A program made the translations under genes and the position numbers. This document shows positions 1 through 7,281 of a DNA stretch of 34,751 bases, one piece after another (within the stretch, counting starts at the first letter, position 1; every line of letters starts with the position of its first letter). The stretch covers positions 1 to 34,751 of the forward strand of contig CAZKUN010000077.1 of NCBI GenBank assembly GCA_964555935.1, written 5' to 3'. This DNA is from CAZKUN01 sp964555935 (GTDB lineage Bacteria; Armatimonadota; Zipacnadia; Zipacnadales; VGFC01). The notes below the pieces were generated by a model, which was given only the letters and a program-made list of their open reading frames with translations, was not told where the DNA came from and ran no database searches.

Positions 1-75
1 AGCTGACTGCTCAGCCAACGCCGGGGCGCCCAGTTCCATATGGGCAATCCCGGTTTACAGGGTGGTAACTTGCGC

Positions 76-104
76 TTGACAGGTGGAGCGCAATCGCATA
101 GAAT
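76..104 (+). promoter_or_regulatory. sigma70-type promoter for the pil operon
   Basis: A perfect -35 box TTGACA (76-81) is followed, after a 17-base spacer, by TAGAAT (99-104), which differs from TATAAT at one position. It lies about 58 bases upstream of the pilM start, on the correct strand. Transcription would begin near 111-113 and leave a leader of about 50 bases. This is the best promoter match I found in the window and probably drives pilM through pilQ. Confidence 0.7.
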
Positions 105-161
105 TCGGCGAACGGCAATAGCCGTCAAGGGGCGGATTGTGTCCGCTTGGAGGTCGCCTGA

Positions 162-1532
162 ATGGCGAGACGAGCTACTCACGTCTTGGGCGTTGATATC
201 GGGTCAGATGCCACCAAAATCGTCGAGGTGAAGCTCGGGCGCGATGGCGCGGAGCTAGCTGGCGCTCCGGTGGTCTTTCGCACACCAGAGCACGCGGTGC
301 AGGGCGGCGTCATTGTCGAACCGCAGGCCGTTGGCGAGGAGATCAAGGCGCACCTCGCTAGCTTCTCCACGAAGAAGTGCATCTGCTCTGTTGGCGGGCA
401 GTCCTCGCTGGTCGTGAGAATCAGCGAGATGCCGCAGATGACCACGGCAGACCTCAAGGAGGCCATCCAGTGGGAGTTGGAGCGACAGACCACCTTCCCC
501 CCGGACCAGGTCATCTACGACTACTGCCCCATTGAGCGTCCGGACACTCCTGAGGACGCCCCAAACATGGAAGTCCTGCTCGCGGCCGCTCACGAGGACC
601 TCATCAACGCGCACGTTGAGACGCTCCACGCGGCTGGGTTGCGGCCGGTCGGCGTCGATATCGAGCCCTTGGCCGCTGCGCGTGGCCTCGTTGAGATCTT
701 TGGCGAGCAGTTCGTTGATCAGACCGTCGCCATCGTCAACATCGGCAACAACCTCAGCGATATCACGATCATTCGCTATGGGGTTCTCAGTTTCGTTCGC
801 TCGATCCCAACGGCCGGCGAGGGACTGACTCGGGCCATCAGCCAAGCCTTTGTTGTCGATACCGACGAGGCCGAGCGCATCAAACGCCAGCATGCCCGAC
901 TCGACTCCGAGTCGGACGACGGCTACGAGCAGGTCGCGCCGGTGATGGCGGCTGGGCCGGACACCGGCAGCCTCGATCTAGGCACGCCGGCTCCGACGCA
1001 CACGGGCACCGACAGTCAAGATGACACGGATGCTCCGGTGTTTGAACTCTCGAGCACGGACGACTTGGGGACATCAGACAACGCGGACGCCAGTGGCGAG
1101 CGAGTGACGCATCTCGAACTCGACGATGCCGACGTTCCGCCTCCGCCGCCCAGCGGACTGGGTGCTCAACTCATCCCTCAGACCGTCGGGCCCGCCGCGG
1201 GCAGTTCTGACGCGGCCGCCTCTCAGCAGGTATACGACGCGATCGCGCCGATTATCGGAGAACTCACCACCGAGATCCGGCGCTCGCTAGACTTTTATCG
1301 TCGCCAACACCGAAACGAATCCATCGACCGAGTCGTCCTTACAGGTGGGTCGGCAGTCATTCCGGGCATCGCCGACTTCGTTTACGCCGATTTGGGCGTC
1401 CCGACCGAAGTCGCTGATCCATTTGCGGGGCTCTCATTGACGGGCGAGGCACCAACGGAATACCTACGAGATGTCGGCCCGATGTGCGCAATTGCAGCAG
1501 GGCTGGCCGTGCGCGACATGATCCCGGAATAG
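162..1532 (+). CDS. pilM: Type IV pilus assembly protein PilM, with a long acidic insertion
   Basis: PilM is a cytoplasmic actin-like ATP-binding protein that binds the N-terminus of PilN and links the inner-membrane pilus platform to the cytoplasmic machinery. The actin-like phosphate loop GVDIGSDATKIVEV is at residues 10-23, a second nucleotide-binding strand IVNIGNNLSDITII is at 191-204, and the C-terminal VVLTGGSAVIPG is at 391-402. The protein is 456 residues, about 100 longer than usual. The excess is a low-complexity Asp/Ser/Thr/Pro segment (about 247-353) inserted between the AERIK helix and the helix leading to RRSLDFYRRQ. The ATG at 162 has GGAGG (149-153) with 8-base spacing. It is the first gene of the pil operon. 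The identification is secure; the role of the insertion is unknown. Confidence 0.95.
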   Translation: MARRATHVLGVDIGSDATKIVEVKLGRDGAELAGAPVVFRTPEHAVQGGVIVEPQAVGEEIKAHLASFSTKKCICSVGGQSSLVVRISEMPQMTTADLKEAIQWELERQTTFPPDQVIYDYCPIERPDTPEDAPNMEVLLAAAHEDLINAHVETLHAAGLRPVGVDIEPLAAARGLVEIFGEQFVDQTVAIVNIGNNLSDITIIRYGVLSFVRSIPTAGEGLTRAISQAFVVDTDEAERIKRQHARLDSESDDGYEQVAPVMAAGPDTGSLDLGTPAPTHTGTDSQDDTDAPVFELSSTDDLGTSDNADASGERVTHLELDDADVPPPPPSGLGAQLIPQTVGPAAGSSDAAASQQVYDAIAPIIGELTTEIRRSLDFYRRQHRNESIDRVVLTGGSAVIPGIADFVYADLGVPTEVADPFAGLSLTGEAPTEYLRDVGPMCAIAAGLAVRDMIPE

Positions 1533-1578
1533 CGGGCAAACGCTGCTCTAGCGGCCCACACGTCGGCGGAGGTGCAGT

Positions 1579-2496
1579 TTGCTTAGAATAGACCTTCTCC
1601 CAGGACATTTTGCCCAAGCCAAGGCAGCGAAGGCTTGCCTGGCGCTGGCCGCGGTCGCACTGATTCTCGCGATCGCCGGCTGTGGCTTTGTGTTTATGGG
1701 CGCCAAGTCCAAGCAGGCGCGGCTTACGGAAGAGCTGGCCGAGTGGAAGGTAAAGGCCGATGTCGTGCGCGGCTTGGAGACAGATCTTCAGGGCGTGGAG
1801 GCCGAGACGGCTCCCATCGGCGGCAAGGTCGAATTCATCGAGCAGGCCGACGGGTCTGGCGAGCAGTATTGGGCCGCATGGGACGATGTCAACCAGTACA
1901 TCTACGCTCGTGCCAGGGTTCTCGACGTGGCCGTGTCTGGTGCATCGGTGAATTTCAACGTTGAGGTCCCGGATACAACATCCGTCGGCCGGTTTGTGCT
2001 CAACCTAATCCGTTGCCCCCACATCTCGAATATCCAGTTTGGCGGCACAATCCCCGCCGGTCCAGGCGTTGGCCCCAATTCGGGCTCGTCGGGCGGCGGA
2101 GGGGGCGGCATGGGCATGGGCGGCGGGATGGGTGGCATGGGGCCCGGCATGGGCATGGGCGGTGAGATGGGCGGCATGGGGATGGGCATGGGCGGAGGCG
2201 GTGGGCCTGGCGGAATGCCAGGGATGATGGGCGGCGGCGGCGGTGGTGGTGGTGGCGCTCGTTCGGGCGGCGGCCCCATCGCGTTGCAGGTCAACGCGTC
2301 ACTTGTCACACCAATGTCGACCCCCGCGCCTGGTGGCGCTGCTGGTGGCGGAGGGGGCGGCGGAGGCGGAATGGGGATGGGTGGCGAGGCCATGGGCATG
2401 CCTGGCGGAGGAAACATCATGCCGGGCGCCGGCGGTCCCCCCGGAGGGGGCGGAGCCCCGGGCAGCGGTCCCCCCGGTGGGAGCCCGCCCGGTTAG
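1579..2496 (+). CDS. pilN: Type IV pilus assembly protein PilN, with Gly/Met-rich segments
   Basis: PilN is a bitopic inner-membrane protein that binds PilM through a short cytoplasmic N-terminus and pairs with PilO in the periplasm. The N-terminus MLRIDLLPG matches the PilN signature (I/RxNLLP type). A single membrane helix follows at about 19-41, then a coiled region and a ferredoxin-like domain (about 95-155). A Gly/Met-rich stretch (about 168-232) interrupts the domain before a last strand, GGPIALQVNASLVTPM. A second Gly/Pro-rich tail runs from about 251 to 305. The start is TTG at 1579, chosen because GGAGG (1568-1572) sits 6 bases upstream and because this start produces the PilN signature. 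It is 305 residues against about 180-220 for typical PilN. Confidence 0.92.
   Translation: MLRIDLLPGHFAQAKAAKACLALAAVALILAIAGCGFVFMGAKSKQARLTEELAEWKVKADVVRGLETDLQGVEAETAPIGGKVEFIEQADGSGEQYWAAWDDVNQYIYARARVLDVAVSGASVNFNVEVPDTTSVGRFVLNLIRCPHISNIQFGGTIPAGPGVGPNSGSSGGGGGGMGMGGGMGGMGPGMGMGGEMGGMGMGMGGGGGPGGMPGMMGGGGGGGGGARSGGGPIALQVNASLVTPMSTPAPGGAAGGGGGGGGGMGMGGEAMGMPGGGNIMPGAGGPPGGGGAPGSGPPGGSPPG
2094..2262 (+). repeat. GGC/ATG-rich tandem triplet tract in pilN
   Basis: Imperfect GGC/GGT/GGA and ATG codons repeat through this stretch and encode a Gly/Met-rich loop of roughly 55 residues. The Met content distinguishes it from the Gly/Tyr/Arg tract of the N0 gene further downstream. Similar but shorter Gly/Met tracts occur in pilO, the pilP-like gene and the VIT/VWA gene. 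Confidence 0.7.
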
Positions 2497-2550
2497 ATTG
2501 TTGGCGATGGGCCCAGTACGATGTAGTGAGCCTTCTCGCAGGAGTGAGCA

Positions 2551-3351
2551 ATGTCGAAGCTAAAACCAATCTATGTGTTGATCCCGGGTGTGCTGCTCGT
2601 CGTGATCATCGTTTGCGTCTTCCTGTTCGTATTGCTCCCGCCAGTGAAGAAGGCGAACGATCAGCTCACCGCCGACCTTCAGGTCGAGACGGACAAGGCG
2701 AATGAACACGATCGCGTCGCGCAGCGCCTGGAGGACGCGCGAGTCAACCTTGATGAGCAACAGGCGAAGTTGGACGAGTACATCAAGACGCGCGGGGTTC
2801 GCATTTCGACATACACGCCCGTTGAGGCGATGATTGCCTATTGGTACGAGTTGCAGGAGGACTTGGCGCCGACGATCGAGATGTACCTCGAGTCAACTGG
2901 GTGCACGATCATCCAGGGCGCTGCCTTGCCGGCGCCAACGATCTCGCCTCCGACGCTGGGCCCCGCCAGCTTCTTCCGGATCCCGAGCCAAGGCGGCATG
3001 ACGTTCACGGTTCGTGGCACGGAGCAGGAACTCCGGGATCTCTACGCGGGCCTCAGCAACTTTGAGCGCGTCGCGACCATCAGCGGTCTTTCTCTGTTGC
3101 CCGTCGGCAACGGCGAGAAGCTTGATGTAACGTTCACGCTCACAACTTACCTCCTGGCCGAAGGCCCTGCCGCTGCCGCGGCTGCTCCGGCGGCTGGAGG
3201 CACGGGAATGGGCACCACCATGCCGGGCATGGACGGTGACGGGCCGCCGGGCATGGGTGGCGGAAGTGGAATGGGAGGCGGCGAAGCCGCAGCTGGTGGT
3301 GGTGACGACGACGACGACGACGAGGATGAGGAAGAAGACGAGGACGACTAG
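2551..3351 (+). CDS. pilO: Type IV pilus assembly protein PilO, with polyacidic tail
   Basis: PilO forms a heterodimer with PilN and connects the inner-membrane platform to PilP and the secretin. The protein has a short cytoplasmic N-terminus, one membrane helix (about 7-29), a Lys/Glu/Gln/Asp-rich coiled coil (about 32-80) and a periplasmic domain to about residue 205, ending in the strand LDVTFTLTTYLL. After that come Ala/Gly/Met-rich residues and then a run of about 15 Asp/Glu residues as the extreme C-terminus. ATG at 2551 is preceded by AGGAG (2540-2544) at 6 bases. Placement between pilN and a pilP-like gene supports the call. The polyacidic end is not a normal PilO feature. Confidence 0.92.
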   Translation: MSKLKPIYVLIPGVLLVVIIVCVFLFVLLPPVKKANDQLTADLQVETDKANEHDRVAQRLEDARVNLDEQQAKLDEYIKTRGVRISTYTPVEAMIAYWYELQEDLAPTIEMYLESTGCTIIQGAALPAPTISPPTLGPASFFRIPSQGGMTFTVRGTEQELRDLYAGLSNFERVATISGLSLLPVGNGEKLDVTFTLTTYLLAEGPAAAAAAPAAGGTGMGTTMPGMDGDGPPGMGGGSGMGGGEAAAGGGDDDDDDEDEEEDEDD

Positions 3352-3436
3352 GGAAGGCCACACGCCTGCTTTTCGGCCGCGGGGCCGGCAGGTGTTGATG
3401 GGCACATCGTTGAACTAGACACACGGGAGGCTGCGC

Positions 3437-4363
3437 GTGGACGACCAAACTAAGGCCAAAGGGCTGATGGCGGCGGGGTTGCTGATCTTGGCGGTCGCCG
3501 CGCTGATCGTGGTCATGGTAGTCGTCCCTGCCCTCAAGGGCGGCGACGGGAACGTCGCCGTGGCTCAGGGGCCGCCTCCCGGCATGAGCGGCGCGCCCGG
3601 AGGATCCGGTGGAGCCCCTGGTGGTGGGATGCCGGGCGGCGGCGGAATGCCGGCAGGCATGGGCGGCGGTGCTGGCGGCGGCGGAATGCCGAGCATGGGC
3701 GCCGGCGGAGCACCCGGCGCGGCCGGTGGTGGCGCGCCGGCTGGGGCTGAAGTTGCGCCCCTTGAGGAGTCACGCAAGAATCCATTCGCGCCAGCGGCGG
3801 GGGCGGGACTGTTGTCCTCCGGCCTTCCCGCGCGCTTGGCGTTTCAACCGAGCCGGCACACCATGCCGGTTGGCGTGTTCGACCAACACGCCTTCCCGAC
3901 CAAGGGTCCGGGAGGCGAGACCATCCAAGTTCCTGCCGCAGCTCCCTCACAGCGAGCCGGCGGCCCAAAGGCTCCGCCGCGCGAGGAGTGGATGAGAGTC
4001 TCGGGCATTCTGAACGATCCACAGGGGCGCGCGATGGTCATCCTCCAGTCGGGCCAGGGCCAGGAGGGCGCAGTCCTGCAGGTCGGTGATCGATGGAAGG
4101 GCTGGCGCGTCGAGAGTATCACGAAGGCCCAAATGATCCTGTCGCGCGAAGAGAACGGGGAGACGCGGCGGCGGATCATCCACCTGCAGACGGGCGGCGG
4201 CGGACGCCGTGGCGGTCGCAACGCGCCCGGCACGGCCACGCCTGGCGACGCGGCTCCCGCTGCCGGGGGCCAACCTGGCGCGAGGCGTCCGGGCGGAGCG
4301 TTTCCCGGCGCCGGTGCTGGTGGCGGTCGCAATCAGCGACGGACCAGACCGCAACCGCAGTAG
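3437..4363 (+). CDS. pilP: PilP-like type IV pilus pilotin/linker protein
   Basis: PilP normally links the PilN/PilO dimer to the secretin N0 domain. Here an N-terminal membrane helix (about 10-33) replaces the usual lipoprotein signal. A Gly/Met/Pro-rich linker (about 45-105) follows, then the family motif SRKNPFAPA (about 112-120). The C-terminal beta domain (about 186-252) contains WMRVSGILNDPQGRAMVIL and GAVLQVGDRWKGWRVESI, as in PilP/GspC homology-region proteins. The tail is Gly/Arg/Pro-rich. The start is GTG at 3437 with GGGAGG (3425-3430) at 6-base spacing. Position after pilO and before secretin genes is the classical pilP slot. The domain identity is good; overall sequence divergence from proteobacterial PilP is large. 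Confidence 0.8.
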   Translation: MDDQTKAKGLMAAGLLILAVAALIVVMVVVPALKGGDGNVAVAQGPPPGMSGAPGGSGGAPGGGMPGGGGMPAGMGGGAGGGGMPSMGAGGAPGAAGGGAPAGAEVAPLEESRKNPFAPAAGAGLLSSGLPARLAFQPSRHTMPVGVFDQHAFPTKGPGGETIQVPAAAPSQRAGGPKAPPREEWMRVSGILNDPQGRAMVILQSGQGQEGAVLQVGDRWKGWRVESITKAQMILSREENGETRRRIIHLQTGGGGRRGGRNAPGTATPGDAAPAAGGQPGARRPGGAFPGAGAGGGRNQRRTRPQPQ

Positions 4364-4385
4364 GCAGCTATCAGCGGCATTAATC

Positions 4386-4405
4386 GGGGTGCGTTTTCGC
4401 ATCCC
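4386..4405 (+). other. Hairpin before the N0-protein start
   Basis: GGGGTGCG (4386-4393) pairs with CGCATCCC (4398-4405) around a TTTT loop, with one G-U pair in RNA. It ends 2 bases before the GAGGA ribosome-binding site of the next gene, so it could affect initiation or mRNA processing in the pil transcript. No U-run follows, so I do not call it a terminator. Confidence 0.4.
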
Positions 4406-4419
4406 ATGAGGACGTTTCG

Positions 4420-5235
4420 TTGAGCGGAAGTTGGAAATTCGCTAGGAAGGATGTTCCTGCCATGACGCGATCTGGGGCTATCGTCGCTCTTATGCTTTTC
4501 GTCTTGCTCGCCGGCCAGGCATTCGCTCAGGTCGACCAGGACCAGAGGATCACGTTCGACTTTCGCGATGCCGACGTTAAGGAAGTACTGCTGAGCCTGA
4601 AGAACCTCGCGAACATTCAGTACGCCTTCGATCCCGACGTGGGGGAAACCAAGTCCATCACGGTCAGCCTTCGCGATCAGACAATCGATTCGGCCTTGAG
4701 GGTGGTTCTCGGCGCGGCAGGCCTTTCGTACGTCTACGATGAGGCCACGAAGGTTTACCACGTCAAGAATAAGCCGAATCGCGGCGGCGACAGAGCGGCG
4801 CGGTCCACTCTGCAGCCGGTCGTGTCGAATAATCCGTCCGTCCAGCCTCCGACCCGCGCAGCAACCGCGGGCGCGGCCGGCACGGGTGCGGCAGCAGCGG
4901 AGGAAGAAGAGGAGCAGATCCTTCGGAAGATCCAAGTGTACTTCCAGGATCCGATGCTCTTCTCCGACGGCGCCGCAATCGGTAGCGCCATGATGAGTGG
5001 CGGCGGTGGTGGCGGTGGCTACGGCGGCGGCGGTGGTGGTTATGGTGGCGGCGGCGGCGGTGGTGGTTATGGTGGCGGCGGCGGCGGTCGTGGCGGCGGC
5101 GGCGGCTACGGCGGCGGCGGTGGCGGCCGTGGCGGTGGCGGTCGTGGCGGTGGCGGTCGTGGTGGCGGTGGTCGTGGTGGCGGCGGTGGTCGTGGTGGCG
5201 GCGGCTACGGCGGCGGCGGCGGTGGTCGTTACTGA
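4420..5235 (+). CDS. Truncated secretin-like protein: N0/STN domain plus poly-Gly tail
   Basis: This is an exported protein with a signal peptide (ending GQAFAQ at about residue 37) and an N0/STN domain (about 43-116: ITFDFRDADVKEVLLSLKNL, then TVSLRDQTIDSALRVVLGAAG). A Glu-rich linker leads to IQVYFQDPMLFSDGAAIG, which resembles the start of N1 in the adjacent PilQ. The remaining 75 or so residues are almost entirely Gly with Tyr and Arg. It lacks the N1 remainder and the secretin barrel. It lies between pilP and pilQ and looks like a duplicated, truncated PilQ N-terminus. Two starts are possible: TTG 4420 (GAGGA at 4408-4412, 7 bases away) and ATG 4462 (AGGAAGG at 4444-4450, 11 bases away), which gives a more compact signal peptide. 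Its function is unknown; an accessory or cap subunit of the secretin is my inference. Confidence 0.85.
   Translation: MSGSWKFARKDVPAMTRSGAIVALMLFVLLAGQAFAQVDQDQRITFDFRDADVKEVLLSLKNLANIQYAFDPDVGETKSITVSLRDQTIDSALRVVLGAAGLSYVYDEATKVYHVKNKPNRGGDRAARSTLQPVVSNNPSVQPPTRAATAGAAGTGAAAAEEEEEQILRKIQVYFQDPMLFSDGAAIGSAMMSGGGGGGGYGGGGGGYGGGGGGGGYGGGGGGRGGGGGYGGGGGGRGGGGRGGGGRGGGGRGGGGGRGGGGYGGGGGGRY
4998..5232 (+). repeat. GGC/GGT tandem triplet tract (Gly/Tyr/Arg repeats)
   Basis: About 235 bases consist mostly of GGC and GGT codons punctuated by TAC/TAT (Tyr) and CGT (Arg), encoding GGGGY and GGGGR type repeats at the end of the N0 gene. The opposite strand and the other frames stay open only because of this composition. 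The pilQ reading frame is also open across this tract, one base out of register. Confidence 0.85.
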
Positions 5236-5371
5236 GCAGCCCGTCGCTGGGCCTGCCGAGCGCGGACGCGGCGCATGCGGCTGCGCGGAGAGATTGCGGA
5301 CATACAACGGCTCGAGTCGAATGCACTCGATCCTTGGTCGCGCCAGGTTGTCTATTAAGGGAGGGGAAGAA

Positions 5372-7153
5372 ATGCTTCCCAACAGAGTCGCCGGACGCAG
5401 CACTGTCGTGACGGCAGGAGTATTGGTCATCCTTATGGCCTTGGCTCTGCCTGTTGCGGCTCTTAGCCAGGACGTCCAAGGTCCAGTCGAGGCAGCCGAG
5501 GGGACCCTCGTGACGATTGACGCGACTGATGCGTCTCTCGACGAGTTGGTTCGCATGCTCGGGCGGGCGGCCGGCATCCGATACGTTCTGTCGGCGGATG
5601 AGTCGCGTCCGGTGACCCTCAACCTCCCAAATGTCCTGGTTGAGGACGCTCTTGAGGCGGTAGTGACGGCTGCAGGATGCTACTACTACCGCAAGGGCGA
5701 CATGTATATCATCACGTCGGAGCCCACGATTCCTACTGAGGCTCCCGACCCCATCGAGCCGCCGAAGCCTGTGCTCCTACCGGTGGTCCCCGAGGGCGGG
5801 GGTCCGGAACCGTCGGGAGGCATTCCCCCAGCCATTCTGCCGGGGAGTGGCGTCACGCGACCCGTGACACCTACGCCTCCCCCGGCCAGGCCGGTGATCA
5901 AGCTGCAGATGATTCCGCTGAGTTTCGTCAACGCCGCTGAGGTCGCCTACATGTTCGGCGGCACGGCGGTCAGCGGCCGCGCAGCGGTCCTCAATAACCG
6001 CGGCGGGTTCGGTAGCATGCGCCCGGGCTCTACGCCTGGCATGCGCCACAGTGGGCGTGGGAATCGCGGGGGCAACGGCGGGAATAGCGTGATGGGTTCG
6101 TTTGGCGGGTCGGGCGGCGGGTCGCGCACTGGCGCGTTTCGTGAAGGCTTCGGCCAGCTCGGCGGTGGTCTTGGTGGCGGCGGGGGAGGGTTCGGCGGCG
6201 GCGGCGGCGGCTTCGGTGGCGGCGGCGGCGGGGGACTTGGTGGCGGGCTAGGTGGCGGCGGTCTCGGCGGCGGAAGGGGCGGCGGCGGCGGCGGATTCGG
6301 TGGCGGCGGCGGGGGGCTTTCGCAGTTGCTCCCGGAGGACCTGGAGCCTCCAGTTGCCTTCCTCGACGACAACGCGCTGATCGTTCGTGGCACTGCTGAG
6401 GCTATAGACGAGTTCGCGGAGATCGTCGCGTTGCTGGACAAGCGCGTTGAGCAGGTGGAGATCGCTGTCAAGTTTGTCTCGATCACGACGACCTTCGAAG
6501 AGGCCTTCGGCATTGACTGGGCCATTAAGAACACTCAACTTGAGATCTTCGACCAAGGCTTCGCGCCTCCCCAGGCAGTGAACACGGTCGTCCGCTTTGC
6601 GACAGGCAACCTTCAGGCTCAGTTGAACGTGCTGCTCAAGACGAGCCGCGCCACGGTCATCAACGAGCCTCGCGTTTCGGTCAAGAACAACATGTATGCC
6701 AGCGTCGAGTTCACGACGGAGATTCCGTATTTCGCTGCTCAAGTCACGTTCAACCAGTTCGGCCAGCGGCAGGTGGACTTCGAACCGGACTTCATCTCGG
6801 TCGAGAACTACCTCGATGTCATGCCGCGCATCAACGCGGACGACTCGATCAACCTTCAGTTAACACCCAATATCTCGAACGTCGCGGGATTCGTTGAGGG
6901 GCCGAACGGCGAGACCATTCCGATCACGACCTACCAGACGGTCTACACCGAACTCGCCGTGCAGGATGGCGAGACGGCCGTGCTCGGGGGGCTGATTCAG
7001 AAGGACGACAACAGTCAGAAGCTTCACACCCCGCTGTTGAGCAAGATCCCGATCATCGGGAAGCTCTTCACGTCGCGGGACAAGAAGATGACTGACTCCG
7101 AACTGCTGATTTTCGTCACGCCTCGCATCTTGCGTGAGGCGACAGTCGACTAG
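5372..7153 (+). CDS. pilQ: Type IV pilus secretin PilQ
   Basis: PilQ forms the outer-membrane channel for the pilus. A signal peptide (about 1-32) is followed by an N0/STN domain (about 45-117: LVTIDATDASLDELVRMLGR). After a Pro-rich linker comes an N1-type domain (about 177-360) interrupted by a Gly-rich loop (about 208-316). The secretin barrel (about 362-590) includes VINEPRVSVKNN, the AVQDGETAVLGGLIQKDD strand, and the terminal KIPIIGKLFTSRDKK and LLIFVTPRIL signatures. At 593 residues it has fewer N-terminal modules than proteobacterial PilQ; no AMIN domain is seen. The start is ATG 5372, with GGGAGG at 5359-5364. The frame stays open upstream into the Gly tract, but that extension would encode Ala/Val-rich sequence with no plausible N-terminus. 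Confidence 0.94.
   Translation: MLPNRVAGRSTVVTAGVLVILMALALPVAALSQDVQGPVEAAEGTLVTIDATDASLDELVRMLGRAAGIRYVLSADESRPVTLNLPNVLVEDALEAVVTAAGCYYYRKGDMYIITSEPTIPTEAPDPIEPPKPVLLPVVPEGGGPEPSGGIPPAILPGSGVTRPVTPTPPPARPVIKLQMIPLSFVNAAEVAYMFGGTAVSGRAAVLNNRGGFGSMRPGSTPGMRHSGRGNRGGNGGNSVMGSFGGSGGGSRTGAFREGFGQLGGGLGGGGGGFGGGGGGFGGGGGGGLGGGLGGGGLGGGRGGGGGGFGGGGGGLSQLLPEDLEPPVAFLDDNALIVRGTAEAIDEFAEIVALLDKRVEQVEIAVKFVSITTTFEEAFGIDWAIKNTQLEIFDQGFAPPQAVNTVVRFATGNLQAQLNVLLKTSRATVINEPRVSVKNNMYASVEFTTEIPYFAAQVTFNQFGQRQVDFEPDFISVENYLDVMPRINADDSINLQLTPNISNVAGFVEGPNGETIPITTYQTVYTELAVQDGETAVLGGLIQKDDNSQKLHTPLLSKIPIIGKLFTSRDKKMTDSELLIFVTPRILREATVD
6160..6320 (+). repeat. GGC/GGT triplet tract within pilQ N1 domain
   Basis: Repeated GGC, GGT and GGG codons with TTC and CTT encode GGGF and GGGL type repeats. 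They form a flexible loop inside the N1 domain of PilQ, between the GTAVSGRAAVLNN strand region and LEPPVAFLDDNALIVRG. Unlike the N0-gene tract, this one uses Phe/Leu instead of Tyr/Arg. Confidence 0.75.
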
Positions 7154-7199
7154 GGCCGGAGCGGTCGCGGCATCGCGACAGTGACGATCGGATCTCTAT

Positions 7200-7229
7200 C
7201 GAAACGGCACGGCCTCTCGTGCCGTTTCG
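7200..7229 (+). terminator. Hairpin between pilQ and aroB
   Basis: CGAAACGGCAC (7200-7210) pairs perfectly over 11 base pairs with GTGCCGTTTCG (7219-7229), with an 8-base loop. It lies 47 bases past the pilQ stop. There is no long U-run downstream, so it may be a partial terminator or a 3' end stabiliser. It argues against an aroB start at 7219, which would lie in the stem. Confidence 0.6.
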
Positions 7230-7281
7230 TGGTATACGGGGGCAGATCGCTCCGGCGATCCGCGCCGGTGGGAGAACGCTG

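Noticed and set aside
40..231. 63-codon plus-strand open frame overlapping the pilM start
   Set aside because: It overlaps the strong promoter and the pilM ribosome-binding site in another frame and has no protein features.
4998..5232. Tandem repeats considered as a CRISPR array or mobile-element repeat
   Set aside because: The unit is a 3-base GGC/GGT codon repeat inside a reading frame, without spacers of constant length.
4333..5622. 429-codon minus-strand open frame with Ala/Thr runs across the N0 gene and its Gly tract
   Set aside because: It exists because the GGC/GGT repeat has no stops on the opposite strand. The product is Thr/Ala repeats without any domain, and the plus-strand gene is well supported.
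5947..6534. 195-codon minus-strand Pro-rich open frame
   Set aside because: It is the reverse complement of the PilQ Gly tract (GGC read as GCC and CCG) and has no other support.
7219..7281. N-terminal extension of aroB from GTG 7219
   Set aside because: The start would be in the 3' arm of a perfect hairpin, lacks a ribosome-binding site and adds 21 residues not seen in AroB. GTG 7282 has GGGAG at 7 bases.
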